Shown: one piece after another, positions 39,462 through 48,334 of the stretch
How positions within the stretch are numbered: the stretch's first letter is position 1
Layout: the number at the start of each line of letters is the position of its first letter
From: CAVQGF01 sp045807945
Lineage (GTDB): Bacteria > Acidobacteriota > Terriglobia > Terriglobales > Acidobacteriaceae
Direction of reading: 5' to 3'
Assembly: GCA_045807945.1 (NCBI GenBank)
Contig: JBJMGI010000110.1
Coordinates: 1-61,247 of the forward strand
DNA: 61,247 nt
Program-made: the position numbers and the translations under genes
Notes under the pieces: model-generated
Database searches by the model: none
Seen by the model: the letters and a program-made list of their open reading frames with translations, nothing else
Told to the model about the DNA's origin: nothing

Positions 39462-41948
39462 ATGGCCGTCCAAGCTCCGCCAAAACTCAGTAAAAAGATC
39501 GAGGAGAGAAGCCCAGCTGTCGTCAACGAGGCGATTTGGGATGCGTTTCGCCGCTGGGGATACCTGCAGGCGAACCTTGACCCCTTGGGGAACCTCTCGC
39601 CTTTGCGAGTGCCGGAGCTCGAACTCAGTGGTCCAGAGGCCGAGCGGGCACGAGCGATCTATTGCAGCTCGATCGGAGTTGAGTTTACTCACATTGCTGA
39701 CCCAGTCCGGCGGCACTGGATCGCCGAGCAGATGGAGGCGCCGGCGCCGCGTCCTGACCAGAAGGGCATCTTGCAGCAGCTGGTGAGAGCAGAGCTGTTC
39801 GAGCAAGTGCTGCAAACTCGTTATCTCGGTACCAAACGCTATTCGCTCGAAGGCTTGGCCTCGCTGATCCCGCTGCTCAATGAAGTGGTTACGGGAGCGG
39901 CTGATCACGGAGCAAAGCAGATCGTGCTCGCGATGAGCCACCGTGGACGATTGACCGTCATGGTATGCACGGTCGGAAAATCGGCGCTCGATGTCGTCAC
40001 GGGATTTGAAGATGTTGACCCGCGCAGCGTTCTCGGCAGCGGCGATGTGAAGTACCACCAGGGCGCTACTGGCCAGCAGACCACCCGCAATGGCAAAGCG
40101 GTGAACATCCACTTGGTATCGAATCCATCGCACCTGGAGGCGGTGGATCCGGTAGCCATCGGACGCACGCGCGCTAAGCAGGAGAGGGCGGGCGAGAACG
40201 GAACGGATTACTACGTACCGGTCGAAGTACACGGCGACGCGGCTTTCGCGGGTCAAGGCATCTGGGCGGAGACGCTCAACATGGCCGACCTGCCGGGATA
40301 CACCGTCGGCGGGACCATTCACATCATCGGAAATAATCTGATCGGTTTCACCACTCAGCCGAAAGATCTGCACTCAGCGCGCTTCTCTTCCGATCTTGCT
40401 CGCAGACAGCCGATTCCGATATTCCACGTCAACGCGGAAGATCCGGATGCGGTGGTGCGCGTGGCGCGAATCGCGCTGGAGTATCGCTATAAGTTCAAGA
40501 GCGATGTGGTGGTCGACATCATCGGCTACCGTCGCCACGGGCACAGTGAAGTTGACGATCCGACGATCACGCAGCCGCTGCTCTACAAGAAGATCAAAGA
40601 ATTCCCGGAGACGTGGAAGAACTACGCCGAGCGCACCGGGATAAATGCAGGGCCGATGGTTGAGGCGCTGCGCAAAGAGATAGAAGACGCGCAGGTAGAA
40701 GCGCAGAAGATGACCAAGAAGCCAGTGCTGGCAAAGCTTCCCGACTATTGGTCACCATATTTCGGCGGGCCGTGGAAGCCGGAATACGACGTGCGCACCG
40801 GACTCTCGCAGAGCGAGATCGAGTCGCTGGCGAAAGCGCTGACTTCGTATCCGCAGGATTTTCATATCCATACCAAGATCAAAAAATTGCTAGAACAGCG
40901 CGAAGAAATGGGAAGCGGAAAGCGTCCGCTGGATTACGGGATGGCCGAAGCGTTCGCGATGGGCTCGCTATTGAAGCAAGGCATCCCTGTCAGGTTGAGC
41001 GGACAGGACACGCGGCGCGGAACTTTTAATCAGCGCCACTCGGCTCTCGTTGATATTGAAAATGAAAGCGAGTACATGCCTCTTGCGCACGTTGCTCCTA
41101 ACCAGGCGCGAGTCGAGATCGTGAACTCGTCGTTATCCGAAGCGAGCGTGCTCGGATTCGAGTATGGATTCGCGCGTGACTATCCGGACGCGCTGGTGAT
41201 GTGGGAGGCGCAGTTCGGCGATTTCGCGAACGGTGCGCAGATCGTGATCGACCAGTTCATCTCCGCGGGCGAAGACAAGTGGCAACTGCTCTCGGGCGTG
41301 GTGATGTTGCTGCCGCACGGGTACGAAGGCCAGGGGCCGGAGCACTCCAGCGCGCGCATCGAGCGTTATCTGCAACTCGCGGCTGAAGACAACATGCAGA
41401 TATGCCAGCCTTCAACGGCGGCACAGTATTTCCACCTGCTGCGCAGACAAGGACTGATGAAGTGGCGCAAGCCGCTGATCGTCTTCACTCCCAAGAGCAT
41501 GCTGCGCCACCCGGCGGCGGCTTCACCGGTTGTAGAGCTGACAGCAGAGCGCTTCGAGCAGGTTATCCCGGAACGCGAGATCCAGAATGCGACGCGGGTA
41601 TTGATTTGCACGGGAAAAATCGGACACGAACTACGGCAAGAGCGAGCGCGAAGAAAAGACACTTCCACGGCGATCGTGTTCCTCGAACAGCTCTATCCGT
41701 TCCCGGCCGAGGAGTTGGAGGCTGAAATACAGCGGCACTCAAATGCACGTGAGGTGGTTTGGGTGCAGGAAGAGCCGGCAAACATGGGCGGGCAGTACTT
41801 CATAATGCCGAAGCTGCGGCACCTCGTCGGAGACAAGCGGGTTCGCTCGGTGAAGCGTTCCGCATCGGCCTCGCCCGCGACAGGCTCGCATAAGGCGTTT
41901 GAGATGGAGCAGCAGACGCTGCTGAATCTGGCATTTGCCAACTTCTAA
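39462..41948 (+). CDS. sucA: 2-oxoglutarate dehydrogenase E1 component
   Basis: An 828-residue E1o enzyme, thiamine diphosphate dependent, that decarboxylates 2-oxoglutarate in the TCA cycle. Family signatures are RYSLEGLASLIPLLNEVV, IVLAMSHRGRLTVM, GDVKYHQGATG, NPSHLEAVDPV, HGDAAFAGQG, and IIGYRRHGHSEVDDPTITQP. It is shorter than the usual 900-930, lacking most of the N-terminal E2-binding extension. sucB and lpd are not adjacent. ATG 39462 has AAGGAC only about 15 bases upstream. Confidence 0.96.
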   Translation: MAVQAPPKLSKKIEERSPAVVNEAIWDAFRRWGYLQANLDPLGNLSPLRVPELELSGPEAERARAIYCSSIGVEFTHIADPVRRHWIAEQMEAPAPRPDQKGILQQLVRAELFEQVLQTRYLGTKRYSLEGLASLIPLLNEVVTGAADHGAKQIVLAMSHRGRLTVMVCTVGKSALDVVTGFEDVDPRSVLGSGDVKYHQGATGQQTTRNGKAVNIHLVSNPSHLEAVDPVAIGRTRAKQERAGENGTDYYVPVEVHGDAAFAGQGIWAETLNMADLPGYTVGGTIHIIGNNLIGFTTQPKDLHSARFSSDLARRQPIPIFHVNAEDPDAVVRVARIALEYRYKFKSDVVVDIIGYRRHGHSEVDDPTITQPLLYKKIKEFPETWKNYAERTGINAGPMVEALRKEIEDAQVEAQKMTKKPVLAKLPDYWSPYFGGPWKPEYDVRTGLSQSEIESLAKALTSYPQDFHIHTKIKKLLEQREEMGSGKRPLDYGMAEAFAMGSLLKQGIPVRLSGQDTRRGTFNQRHSALVDIENESEYMPLAHVAPNQARVEIVNSSLSEASVLGFEYGFARDYPDALVMWEAQFGDFANGAQIVIDQFISAGEDKWQLLSGVVMLLPHGYEGQGPEHSSARIERYLQLAAEDNMQICQPSTAAQYFHLLRRQGLMKWRKPLIVFTPKSMLRHPAAASPVVELTAERFEQVIPEREIQNATRVLICTGKIGHELRQERARRKDTSTAIVFLEQLYPFPAEELEAEIQRHSNAREVVWVQEEPANMGGQYFIMPKLRHLVGDKRVRSVKRSASASPATGSHKAFEMEQQTLLNLAFANF

Positions 41949-42089
41949 AACGTCGCTAGTAGTTACCTAATGAGCAATATCGGAACGGGATTTAAGACCA
42001 CAAAAAGGCCGTAAATCCCCTTGTTTTCATAGAATCACTTAGTCGTTTCGTGCTATAAACAGCATTGCCTCCCCCCACCTGGCGCGGAA

Positions 42090-44675
42090 ATGGCACTCGA
42101 CCAAAAAACATTGAAGGTGCAGGGCTTGCGCTACGCCAAGTCGCTGCAGATGGTGATGAAAACCGTCATCATGTTTTCGGCCGAGCACAAGGGCGCAGCC
42201 CAGTCCATTGACAACAGTTACCAAATGCTCAATGCCCTGCTGAAGCAGACCCGCACTTTTACTCTGGGGTTCGTAGACGGCAGGATCATGATTAATAACG
42301 TTCTCACCCAAGCTGACCGCGGGCTGCAGTCGCTCGAAAATGAGTTGCTCAAACGGGGCATCGGCGCGGTCACTTTTGAAGCAGGCCTCACCCTGGCGGG
42401 TTACAAGCGCGCTGCCGCCGTCTTAGGGGTTCCTACCAAACAGTTAGAAGAGATGGGCGGTCTGCTCCCCTGGCTCGACCAGAATGCGGTTGAGTTCCTG
42501 CGCGTGTTCCCTGCCGCTAAGAACCAAACGCGCACCGCCGATGGCGACACTCTCATAGAAACCGATTCGGAATCGTTTCTGATGTCGAAGGCCATGCAAG
42601 AACTCAAGACCGGCCCCGACCCTATGGACATGCTATTCCAGACTGCATTTGGAGAACGGCTGATGCAAAGTGCAGCCGCCGGAGCGGAAACCGGACAGAT
42701 GCCTGCCTATGGGTCTGGAGGAGCGGGCGGAGGAACGGGCGGGCCTGGCGGCGGCTACGGCCCGGGCGGCGGAAGTGGCGGAGGCCCTGGAACCGCAGGC
42801 GGCAGCCCGGGGAACCTGGGACCTGGGCTAGGACCTGGATTCGGTCCGGGTCAAGGCCCAGGCACCGGCGGCGGATTCGAGGCCCCACCAAGGCCTTACA
42901 CGGATGGTCCGGAAAAAATCTTCGCCATCGTGGATGAAAAGCTGAATGAGGCGACAGAGGCGCCCCCGCCCAAAGCCCATACAGAGCTGGCCAGGATCTT
43001 ACGGGACTTGAGGCCCGACGCGGTGTTGGCATCACTTCCCCCCGCGCGACAGGAGGAGCTACGCGAACTTCCACGCGAGCAGATGGCAGTGGAGCTTTTC
43101 GAAGACACGACTTTGAAGTGGGCCGTGAACCGCCTCACCAACGCGGCAATGGGCCCGAAGTCTGTGGTGGTGGAAGGCGAAGTCATTGGCGTGCTGCTGA
43201 AGGCTCTACAGGCAACGCAATCCAGCGTGCGGCTAGGCCGCAAACTCGCCGACATGGCGCAAGAGAACCTGATCCCAAAGCAAAGCTATGAGCGCATCCA
43301 GGAAGAATTGAAGTGGATCACGCTCACCAACAAGCAGAAGTTGGAATCGCTGCTGAAGGTGGACCATTACAACCCTCATCAGTTCCGCCGCATGCTGGAC
43401 CTGATGAAGGAGCTGATCAAGAGCAACAAGGCCGAGCAAGCCAACCAGCTCGCGGACCACTACTTTGACATCTTCAACGATCCGGATCACATAGGGCCAG
43501 ATGAGCTGAGCCGTATCCCCGACCTGTTTCGAATCGCGAGCGGCATCCACGCCGAGTTCTGGAACCGCGCAGCGGAACTATTGAGCGCCCACCTGCTGCG
43601 CGAAAAAGTGGAATCGTTCGAGCACTTCCAGGTGATCAATGCGCTCACTGCACTTACTCGGATCATTGGAGCATACGAAGACTTTGACCTGATCTTCGCC
43701 GTAGGATCTGCAATCGACACCAGCGCGTCGCGCGATCCTCAATTGCACGCGAAGTGCTGCATTGACGCGCTGCCCACGTTGATGAACCCATCGACGGTGG
43801 ATCGCATCATCGAGATATTCGTGAATAAGATTGATAACGCACCGTGGATGAAGACGGCCGCTTCCCTGCTGCGTTGGTCAGGAGCACCGGGGATCAACAA
43901 AGTTTTTCACCGGCTGGAGCACGAACAGAATACCCAGCTCCGATTGGGCCTGATGCGGTTGCTGGGACGCATCGGACCGGCGGCGCTGGAAGCGGCGCGG
44001 GTGATGCTACAGCATCCGCAATGGTACGTGGTGCGCAACGCCGTGAAGCTGCTGGGCGAAGTGAGGGATCCGGAGTTGCTGAAGGACGTTACGCCCGCGC
44101 TTCGCCATCCTGACGAGCGCGTACAGAAGGCCGCGATCAAGGTATTGCAGGACGCGCGCGTTCCCGGACGCGCCGCCGCCATCGCCGGAGCACTTCCCTA
44201 CATGAAGCCCCACACCGCGGAAGAGATGTTGAACGATCTTCGCTACGCAAAAGATCCCTCCTGCGTTGAAGGCCTGGGTGCATTCATCTTCCACGACAGC
44301 CGTACACCAACAAAATTGCTCACGCAAGCAATCGCTACCCTCGGCATTTTCCCGACGGATGAAGCGGCGCAGACCCTGGCCCACGTTGTCTCGGATACGG
44401 AACTCGACCTGATTGTCCGTAGGGCGGCTCTGCAGACGCTGACTACGAACCTGACCGAGGCCGGGCGCCGAGGCTTGAAGCAATACGCTAGCAACGCGGC
44501 GTCGCACGACCCACTATCGCCTGAAGTTTTGCGCGCCCTTTCGAAGAACCAGCCGGCCCAGGGCCCGAAGAAAACCGCGGCTGCCGCCGGAGCGCCTGCC
44601 ACTGCCAGCACGGCAGAGGAGCTGCCCTCACTCGAGCCAAAAGACGAGCTGCCACCGGTCGAACCAACGTCGTAG
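42090..44675 (+). CDS. Large HEAT-repeat protein with glycine-rich linker, function unknown
   Basis: An 861-residue protein. Residues 1-200 form a conserved helical N-terminal domain (LRYAKSLQMVMKTVIMFSAE); about 207-270 is a striking Gly-rich linker (GGAGGGTGGPGGGYGPGGGS style) of low complexity. From about 280 to 800 come helical repeats ending in clear HEAT units (ALEAARVMLQHPQWYVVRNA, then RDPELLKDVTPALRHPDERV). A Pro/Ala/Glu-rich tail ends it. HEAT proteins serve as scaffolds; no signal peptide is present, so it is likely cytoplasmic. The role is unknown. Confidence 0.85.
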   Translation: MALDQKTLKVQGLRYAKSLQMVMKTVIMFSAEHKGAAQSIDNSYQMLNALLKQTRTFTLGFVDGRIMINNVLTQADRGLQSLENELLKRGIGAVTFEAGLTLAGYKRAAAVLGVPTKQLEEMGGLLPWLDQNAVEFLRVFPAAKNQTRTADGDTLIETDSESFLMSKAMQELKTGPDPMDMLFQTAFGERLMQSAAAGAETGQMPAYGSGGAGGGTGGPGGGYGPGGGSGGGPGTAGGSPGNLGPGLGPGFGPGQGPGTGGGFEAPPRPYTDGPEKIFAIVDEKLNEATEAPPPKAHTELARILRDLRPDAVLASLPPARQEELRELPREQMAVELFEDTTLKWAVNRLTNAAMGPKSVVVEGEVIGVLLKALQATQSSVRLGRKLADMAQENLIPKQSYERIQEELKWITLTNKQKLESLLKVDHYNPHQFRRMLDLMKELIKSNKAEQANQLADHYFDIFNDPDHIGPDELSRIPDLFRIASGIHAEFWNRAAELLSAHLLREKVESFEHFQVINALTALTRIIGAYEDFDLIFAVGSAIDTSASRDPQLHAKCCIDALPTLMNPSTVDRIIEIFVNKIDNAPWMKTAASLLRWSGAPGINKVFHRLEHEQNTQLRLGLMRLLGRIGPAALEAARVMLQHPQWYVVRNAVKLLGEVRDPELLKDVTPALRHPDERVQKAAIKVLQDARVPGRAAAIAGALPYMKPHTAEEMLNDLRYAKDPSCVEGLGAFIFHDSRTPTKLLTQAIATLGIFPTDEAAQTLAHVVSDTELDLIVRRAALQTLTTNLTEAGRRGLKQYASNAASHDPLSPEVLRALSKNQPAQGPKKTAAAAGAPATASTAEELPSLEPKDELPPVEPTS

Positions 44676-44757
44676 CCGTGTTATCCTAAATGGGTTAGCT
44701 GCGCTTCGCCTCTCCGGCTTTTTCCGCAGTTCTCTTAGTTCGTAGACACAAAAACAA

Positions 44758-46383
44758 ATGATCTCTGTAAGTAACGTATCCATGCGCTACGGCGCAAAAA
44801 TCCTGTTTGAAGACGTGAGCACGGCGTTCACGCCTGGGAAGCGCTACGGCCTGACCGGCCCCAATGGCGCGGGCAAATCCACCTTCATGAAGGTGTTGAC
44901 CGGGGAGCTTGACCCGCAAAAAGGCAACGTGGTGCGCCCCAAGAAGATGGGCGTGCTCTCGCAAGACCAGTTTGCGTTCGACGCCTATCGCGTGATCGAC
45001 ACCGTGATCATGGGCAACAAACGCCTGTGGACTGCGCTCGAAGAGCGCGAAAAGATCTACGCAAAACCGGACATGACGGATGCCGACGGAATGCGTCTTG
45101 GCGAACTCGAGGGCGTGGTGGGCGAAGAAGATGGGTACTCCGCCGAAAGCGATGCCGCAATTCTTCTGCAAGGGCTCGACATTCACGACGACATGCACGA
45201 GCGAAAAATGGGCGAGCTGCCCGGTGGAGACAAGGTCCGGGTGCTGCTCGCACAGGCGCTGTTTGGGCATCCGCAGGCGCTGCTGCTCGACGAACCTACG
45301 AACCATCTGGATTTGGACTCGATCCACTGGCTGCAAGGGTTTCTGAATAAATATGACGGCGTGCTGATCGTAATCTCGCACGACCGCCACTTCCTGAACA
45401 GCGTGTGCACGCACATCGCCGACATTGATTACGAGACCATCATTACCTACACCGGCGGCTACGACGACATGGTGGTCATGAAGACGCAGGTGCGTTCGCA
45501 GATCGAATCGCAGAACGCGCAGCGCGAGAAGAAGATCTCACAGCTGAACGAATTCATCGCTCGATTCGCGGCAGGCACGCGCTCGAGCCAGGTGCAATCG
45601 CGCCGCAAGGAAGTTGAACGGCTGCAGCTCACTGAGCTGGCGAAATCAAATATTCAGCGCCCATTCATCAAGTTTGAGATGAAGCGGCCCTCTGGCAAGC
45701 ACGTTTTGGAACTTGAAGGCGTGGAGAAGTCCTACGACCAGACTGATGTGATCCGCGGATTTACGGCGAGCGTGATCCGCAGCGAGAAGATCGCTCTGAT
45801 GGGCCGCAACGGCGCCGGCAAGACGACGCTGTTGAATGCCCTGCTCGCGAATTCGCCGACGGTGCCCGAGTCGGAGCTGCGAAAGTCGAGCGGATACGAC
45901 GGTGCCTTTATTGACGGTGGGAAAGTGATCTGGGGGCACGAGGCGGCGGTCGGATACTTCCCGCAGGACCACCGTTCGCTCATCGAGAACGGCACGACGG
46001 CGTTCGAGTGGCTCTATCAATGGGACCCTTCGGCTTCGAATGAAGAGATCCGCGGCCTGCTCGGCCAGATGCTCTTTGCGCGCGACGAATCGAACAAGCC
46101 AACAGCGGCACTTTCGGGTGGAGAAGCCGCGCGGCTGCTCTTCTGCAAGCTGATGCTGCAAAAGCCGAACGTGCTGGTGTTGGACGAGCCGACGAACCAC
46201 CTCGATCTGGAATCGATCAACGCGCTGAATATCGCATTACAGCGCTATCAGGGAACGGTGTTGCTGGTAACGCATGACCATGACCTGATCGACGAAGTCG
46301 CGACCCGCATCTGGCACTTCGAAACTGACAAGATCGAGGACTTCAAAGGGGCCTACGAGGAGTACCAGACCGCCCACGTGTAA
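44758..46383 (+). CDS. ABC-F ATPase, YbiT-like
   Basis: A 541-residue protein with two ABC domains and no membrane part, an ABC-F translation factor. Domain 1: Walker A GPNGAGKST, signature LPGGDKVRVLLAQAL, Walker B LLLDEPTNHLDLDS. Domain 2: GRNGAGKTT, LSGGEAARLLFCKL, VLDEPTNHLDLES. The first signature differs from LSGGQ as in the YbiT branch. Members act on the ribosome E site. An inter-domain linker spans about residues 235-310. It may follow an unusual promoter since no ribosome-binding site precedes ATG 44758. Confidence 0.95.
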   Translation: MISVSNVSMRYGAKILFEDVSTAFTPGKRYGLTGPNGAGKSTFMKVLTGELDPQKGNVVRPKKMGVLSQDQFAFDAYRVIDTVIMGNKRLWTALEEREKIYAKPDMTDADGMRLGELEGVVGEEDGYSAESDAAILLQGLDIHDDMHERKMGELPGGDKVRVLLAQALFGHPQALLLDEPTNHLDLDSIHWLQGFLNKYDGVLIVISHDRHFLNSVCTHIADIDYETIITYTGGYDDMVVMKTQVRSQIESQNAQREKKISQLNEFIARFAAGTRSSQVQSRRKEVERLQLTELAKSNIQRPFIKFEMKRPSGKHVLELEGVEKSYDQTDVIRGFTASVIRSEKIALMGRNGAGKTTLLNALLANSPTVPESELRKSSGYDGAFIDGGKVIWGHEAAVGYFPQDHRSLIENGTTAFEWLYQWDPSASNEEIRGLLGQMLFARDESNKPTAALSGGEAARLLFCKLMLQKPNVLVLDEPTNHLDLESINALNIALQRYQGTVLLVTHDHDLIDEVATRIWHFETDKIEDFKGAYEEYQTAHV

Positions 46384-46513
46384 CCGTCGGCGCTTTCGGT
46401 GCGCCAGATTTTCCCGCTAAAATTGGGCAACTCTGGATTTTTAACCTGCCTCTCACAATTGCGTCGCCAAAAAGCGTGATTTGGTGGCAGTTCGGCCGAA
46501 CCCCTGGGTCCCC

Positions 46514-48229
46514 ATGCCATTCAGAGTTAGCTTTCTGCTTCTGGTTGTTTTTGCATTTGCCATCTCAGCCCAAGCGACACCTTCCTGCCAACTCAACAGC
46601 GCGTCACCCTCAGTGACCATTTGCTCGCCGGTAAACGGTGCCAGCATCACGTCGCCCGTAGAGATCAATGCCGGTACCACCGATCCGGCGAATCCGGTGA
46701 AGCTGTTGCAGGTGTACGTAGACGGCGTGAAGAAGTACGAAGTCGCGGCCGACAATTTGGACACCTCGCTAGCTATCAGCGAGGGAGCTCATCGTGTCAC
46801 AGTACAAGCAACGGATACGGCCAATACCGTTTTTAAGTCCACGATCAACATCACCGTCTCAGGTACAGGCGCTCCAGCGCCATGCACACTGAACACAGCG
46901 TCGCCCTCGGTTACCATCTGCACACCGTCGAACGGATCGAGCGGACCGTCGCCTATACAGGTAAAGGCCGGGACCACGGACAATGCGAGTCCGGTAAAGC
47001 TGATGCAGGTTTACGTTGACGGCATAAAGAAATATCAGATCTCCGGCAATAGTGTGGATACCCCACTTGACCTGAGTGCGGGTTCGCATCGCGTCGCGGT
47101 GCAAGCCCTGGATGCGGCGAACACGGTTTTTAAGTCCACGGTCTTCATCACCGTGACGACTCCGGCGCCGGTCGGGACGCAATCGCCGATCCAACATCTG
47201 ATCGTGATCCAACTGCAGAACCATTCCTTTGACAACCTATTCGGGACCTTCCCTGGCGCAAACGGGATCGATCCCGGGGAAAGCAGCTACACGCAAACCG
47301 ACGCCGGCGGAAACGTTGTGACTCCTCACCAGCTCACCACAGCTTCAACCAGCGACTTGCCGCATAGTCACCAAAATTACCTGAACGTATGGGATCACGG
47401 CGCGATGGACAAGTACGCCTATTACAACGGGTCGCTCTCCATGGGTTATTACGACAACAGCATGGCCGGGCTCGATAAGTTGTGGCGCTGGGCGCAGCAG
47501 TATTCGCTGGCGGACAATTATTTCAACTCAGTGATGAGCGATGCCCCGGCTGACGGTCTCTACATGGTCGCAGCGGCAGACAACAACTTCGTATGGGGCG
47601 TTCAGCCTTATTACGGACCATGCCAAAAGACCGACTCGGCCGCGAAACCGTATACCTTTCCAAACGTCGGCGACCAGATGAGCAACATGAACTTCTCATG
47701 GGATTGGTTCGCCGAAAACTACGGTGCATGCGGTGGCGGATACCTCCAGGTACAGAATCCATTCCAATACTTCACCAGCACGAACAACACTTCGCACATC
47801 CAGGCATTGACGAACTTGTACACGCTGCTGGATAGCGGATCGCTCCCGGCGCTCTCCTATGTGCAGCCGAACCCGAGCCACAGCATGCATCCCGGCTCGG
47901 GATCGATTACTACGGCCGCGAACTGGGTCGATGGATTGCTGACGCGGATCCAGAATTCTCCTCAGTGGACTTCGACCGCGATCGTAATTCTTTGGGACGA
48001 GAGCGGCGGCTGGTGGGACCACGTTTCGCCACCGCAAGTAGATACTCAAGGGCTAGGAGCACGGGTGCCCATGCTGGTGATATCACCTTATGCGAAGCGA
48101 GGATACATCTCCCACGTGCAGATGGACCACGTCTCGGTACTGAGGTTTATCCAGTGGAACTGGAATCTCGGCAGCCTGAATACGCGCAACACGCAGAGCA
48201 ACAACATGCTCGACATGTTCCAGTTCTGA
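46514..48229 (+). CDS. Secreted phosphoesterase (phospholipase C/AcpA-like) with two Ig-like repeats
   Basis: A 571-residue protein. ATG 46514 gives a proper signal peptide (VSFLLLVVFAFAISAQA); an upstream TTG is rejected. Residues about 22-115 and 117-210 are two near-identical Ig-like repeats (SPSVTICSPVNGASITSPVE and SPSVTICTPSNGSSGPSPIQ, each ending HRVTVQATDTANTVFKST-like). The rest is a phosphoesterase domain: HLIVIQLQNHSFDNLFGTFP at about 225, and ILWDESGGWWDHVSPP near 490. In the family the first metal ligand is Glu (MxEN); here Gln replaces it. Probably cleaves phospholipids or phosphoesters outside the cell. Confidence 0.92.
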   Translation: MPFRVSFLLLVVFAFAISAQATPSCQLNSASPSVTICSPVNGASITSPVEINAGTTDPANPVKLLQVYVDGVKKYEVAADNLDTSLAISEGAHRVTVQATDTANTVFKSTINITVSGTGAPAPCTLNTASPSVTICTPSNGSSGPSPIQVKAGTTDNASPVKLMQVYVDGIKKYQISGNSVDTPLDLSAGSHRVAVQALDAANTVFKSTVFITVTTPAPVGTQSPIQHLIVIQLQNHSFDNLFGTFPGANGIDPGESSYTQTDAGGNVVTPHQLTTASTSDLPHSHQNYLNVWDHGAMDKYAYYNGSLSMGYYDNSMAGLDKLWRWAQQYSLADNYFNSVMSDAPADGLYMVAAADNNFVWGVQPYYGPCQKTDSAAKPYTFPNVGDQMSNMNFSWDWFAENYGACGGGYLQVQNPFQYFTSTNNTSHIQALTNLYTLLDSGSLPALSYVQPNPSHSMHPGSGSITTAANWVDGLLTRIQNSPQWTSTAIVILWDESGGWWDHVSPPQVDTQGLGARVPMLVISPYAKRGYISHVQMDHVSVLRFIQWNWNLGSLNTRNTQSNNMLDMFQF

Positions 48230-48334
48230 TTTCGGACTCGCAAGAATTGTCGTAAAATGAACCCTTCCTGATCAATGCCTCGTCTCTATTGAGGCCAGCA
48301 AGTCACAAATTGCCTGATCCTCGAAGGAGCCCGT

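Noticed and set aside
39423..40373. 316-codon open frame on the minus strand
   Set aside because: Antisense to sucA and crossing its start; no recognisable features.
42700..42900. Glycine-rich stretch as a possible repeat or CRISPR-like array
   Set aside because: It is in-frame low-complexity coding sequence without regular spacers.
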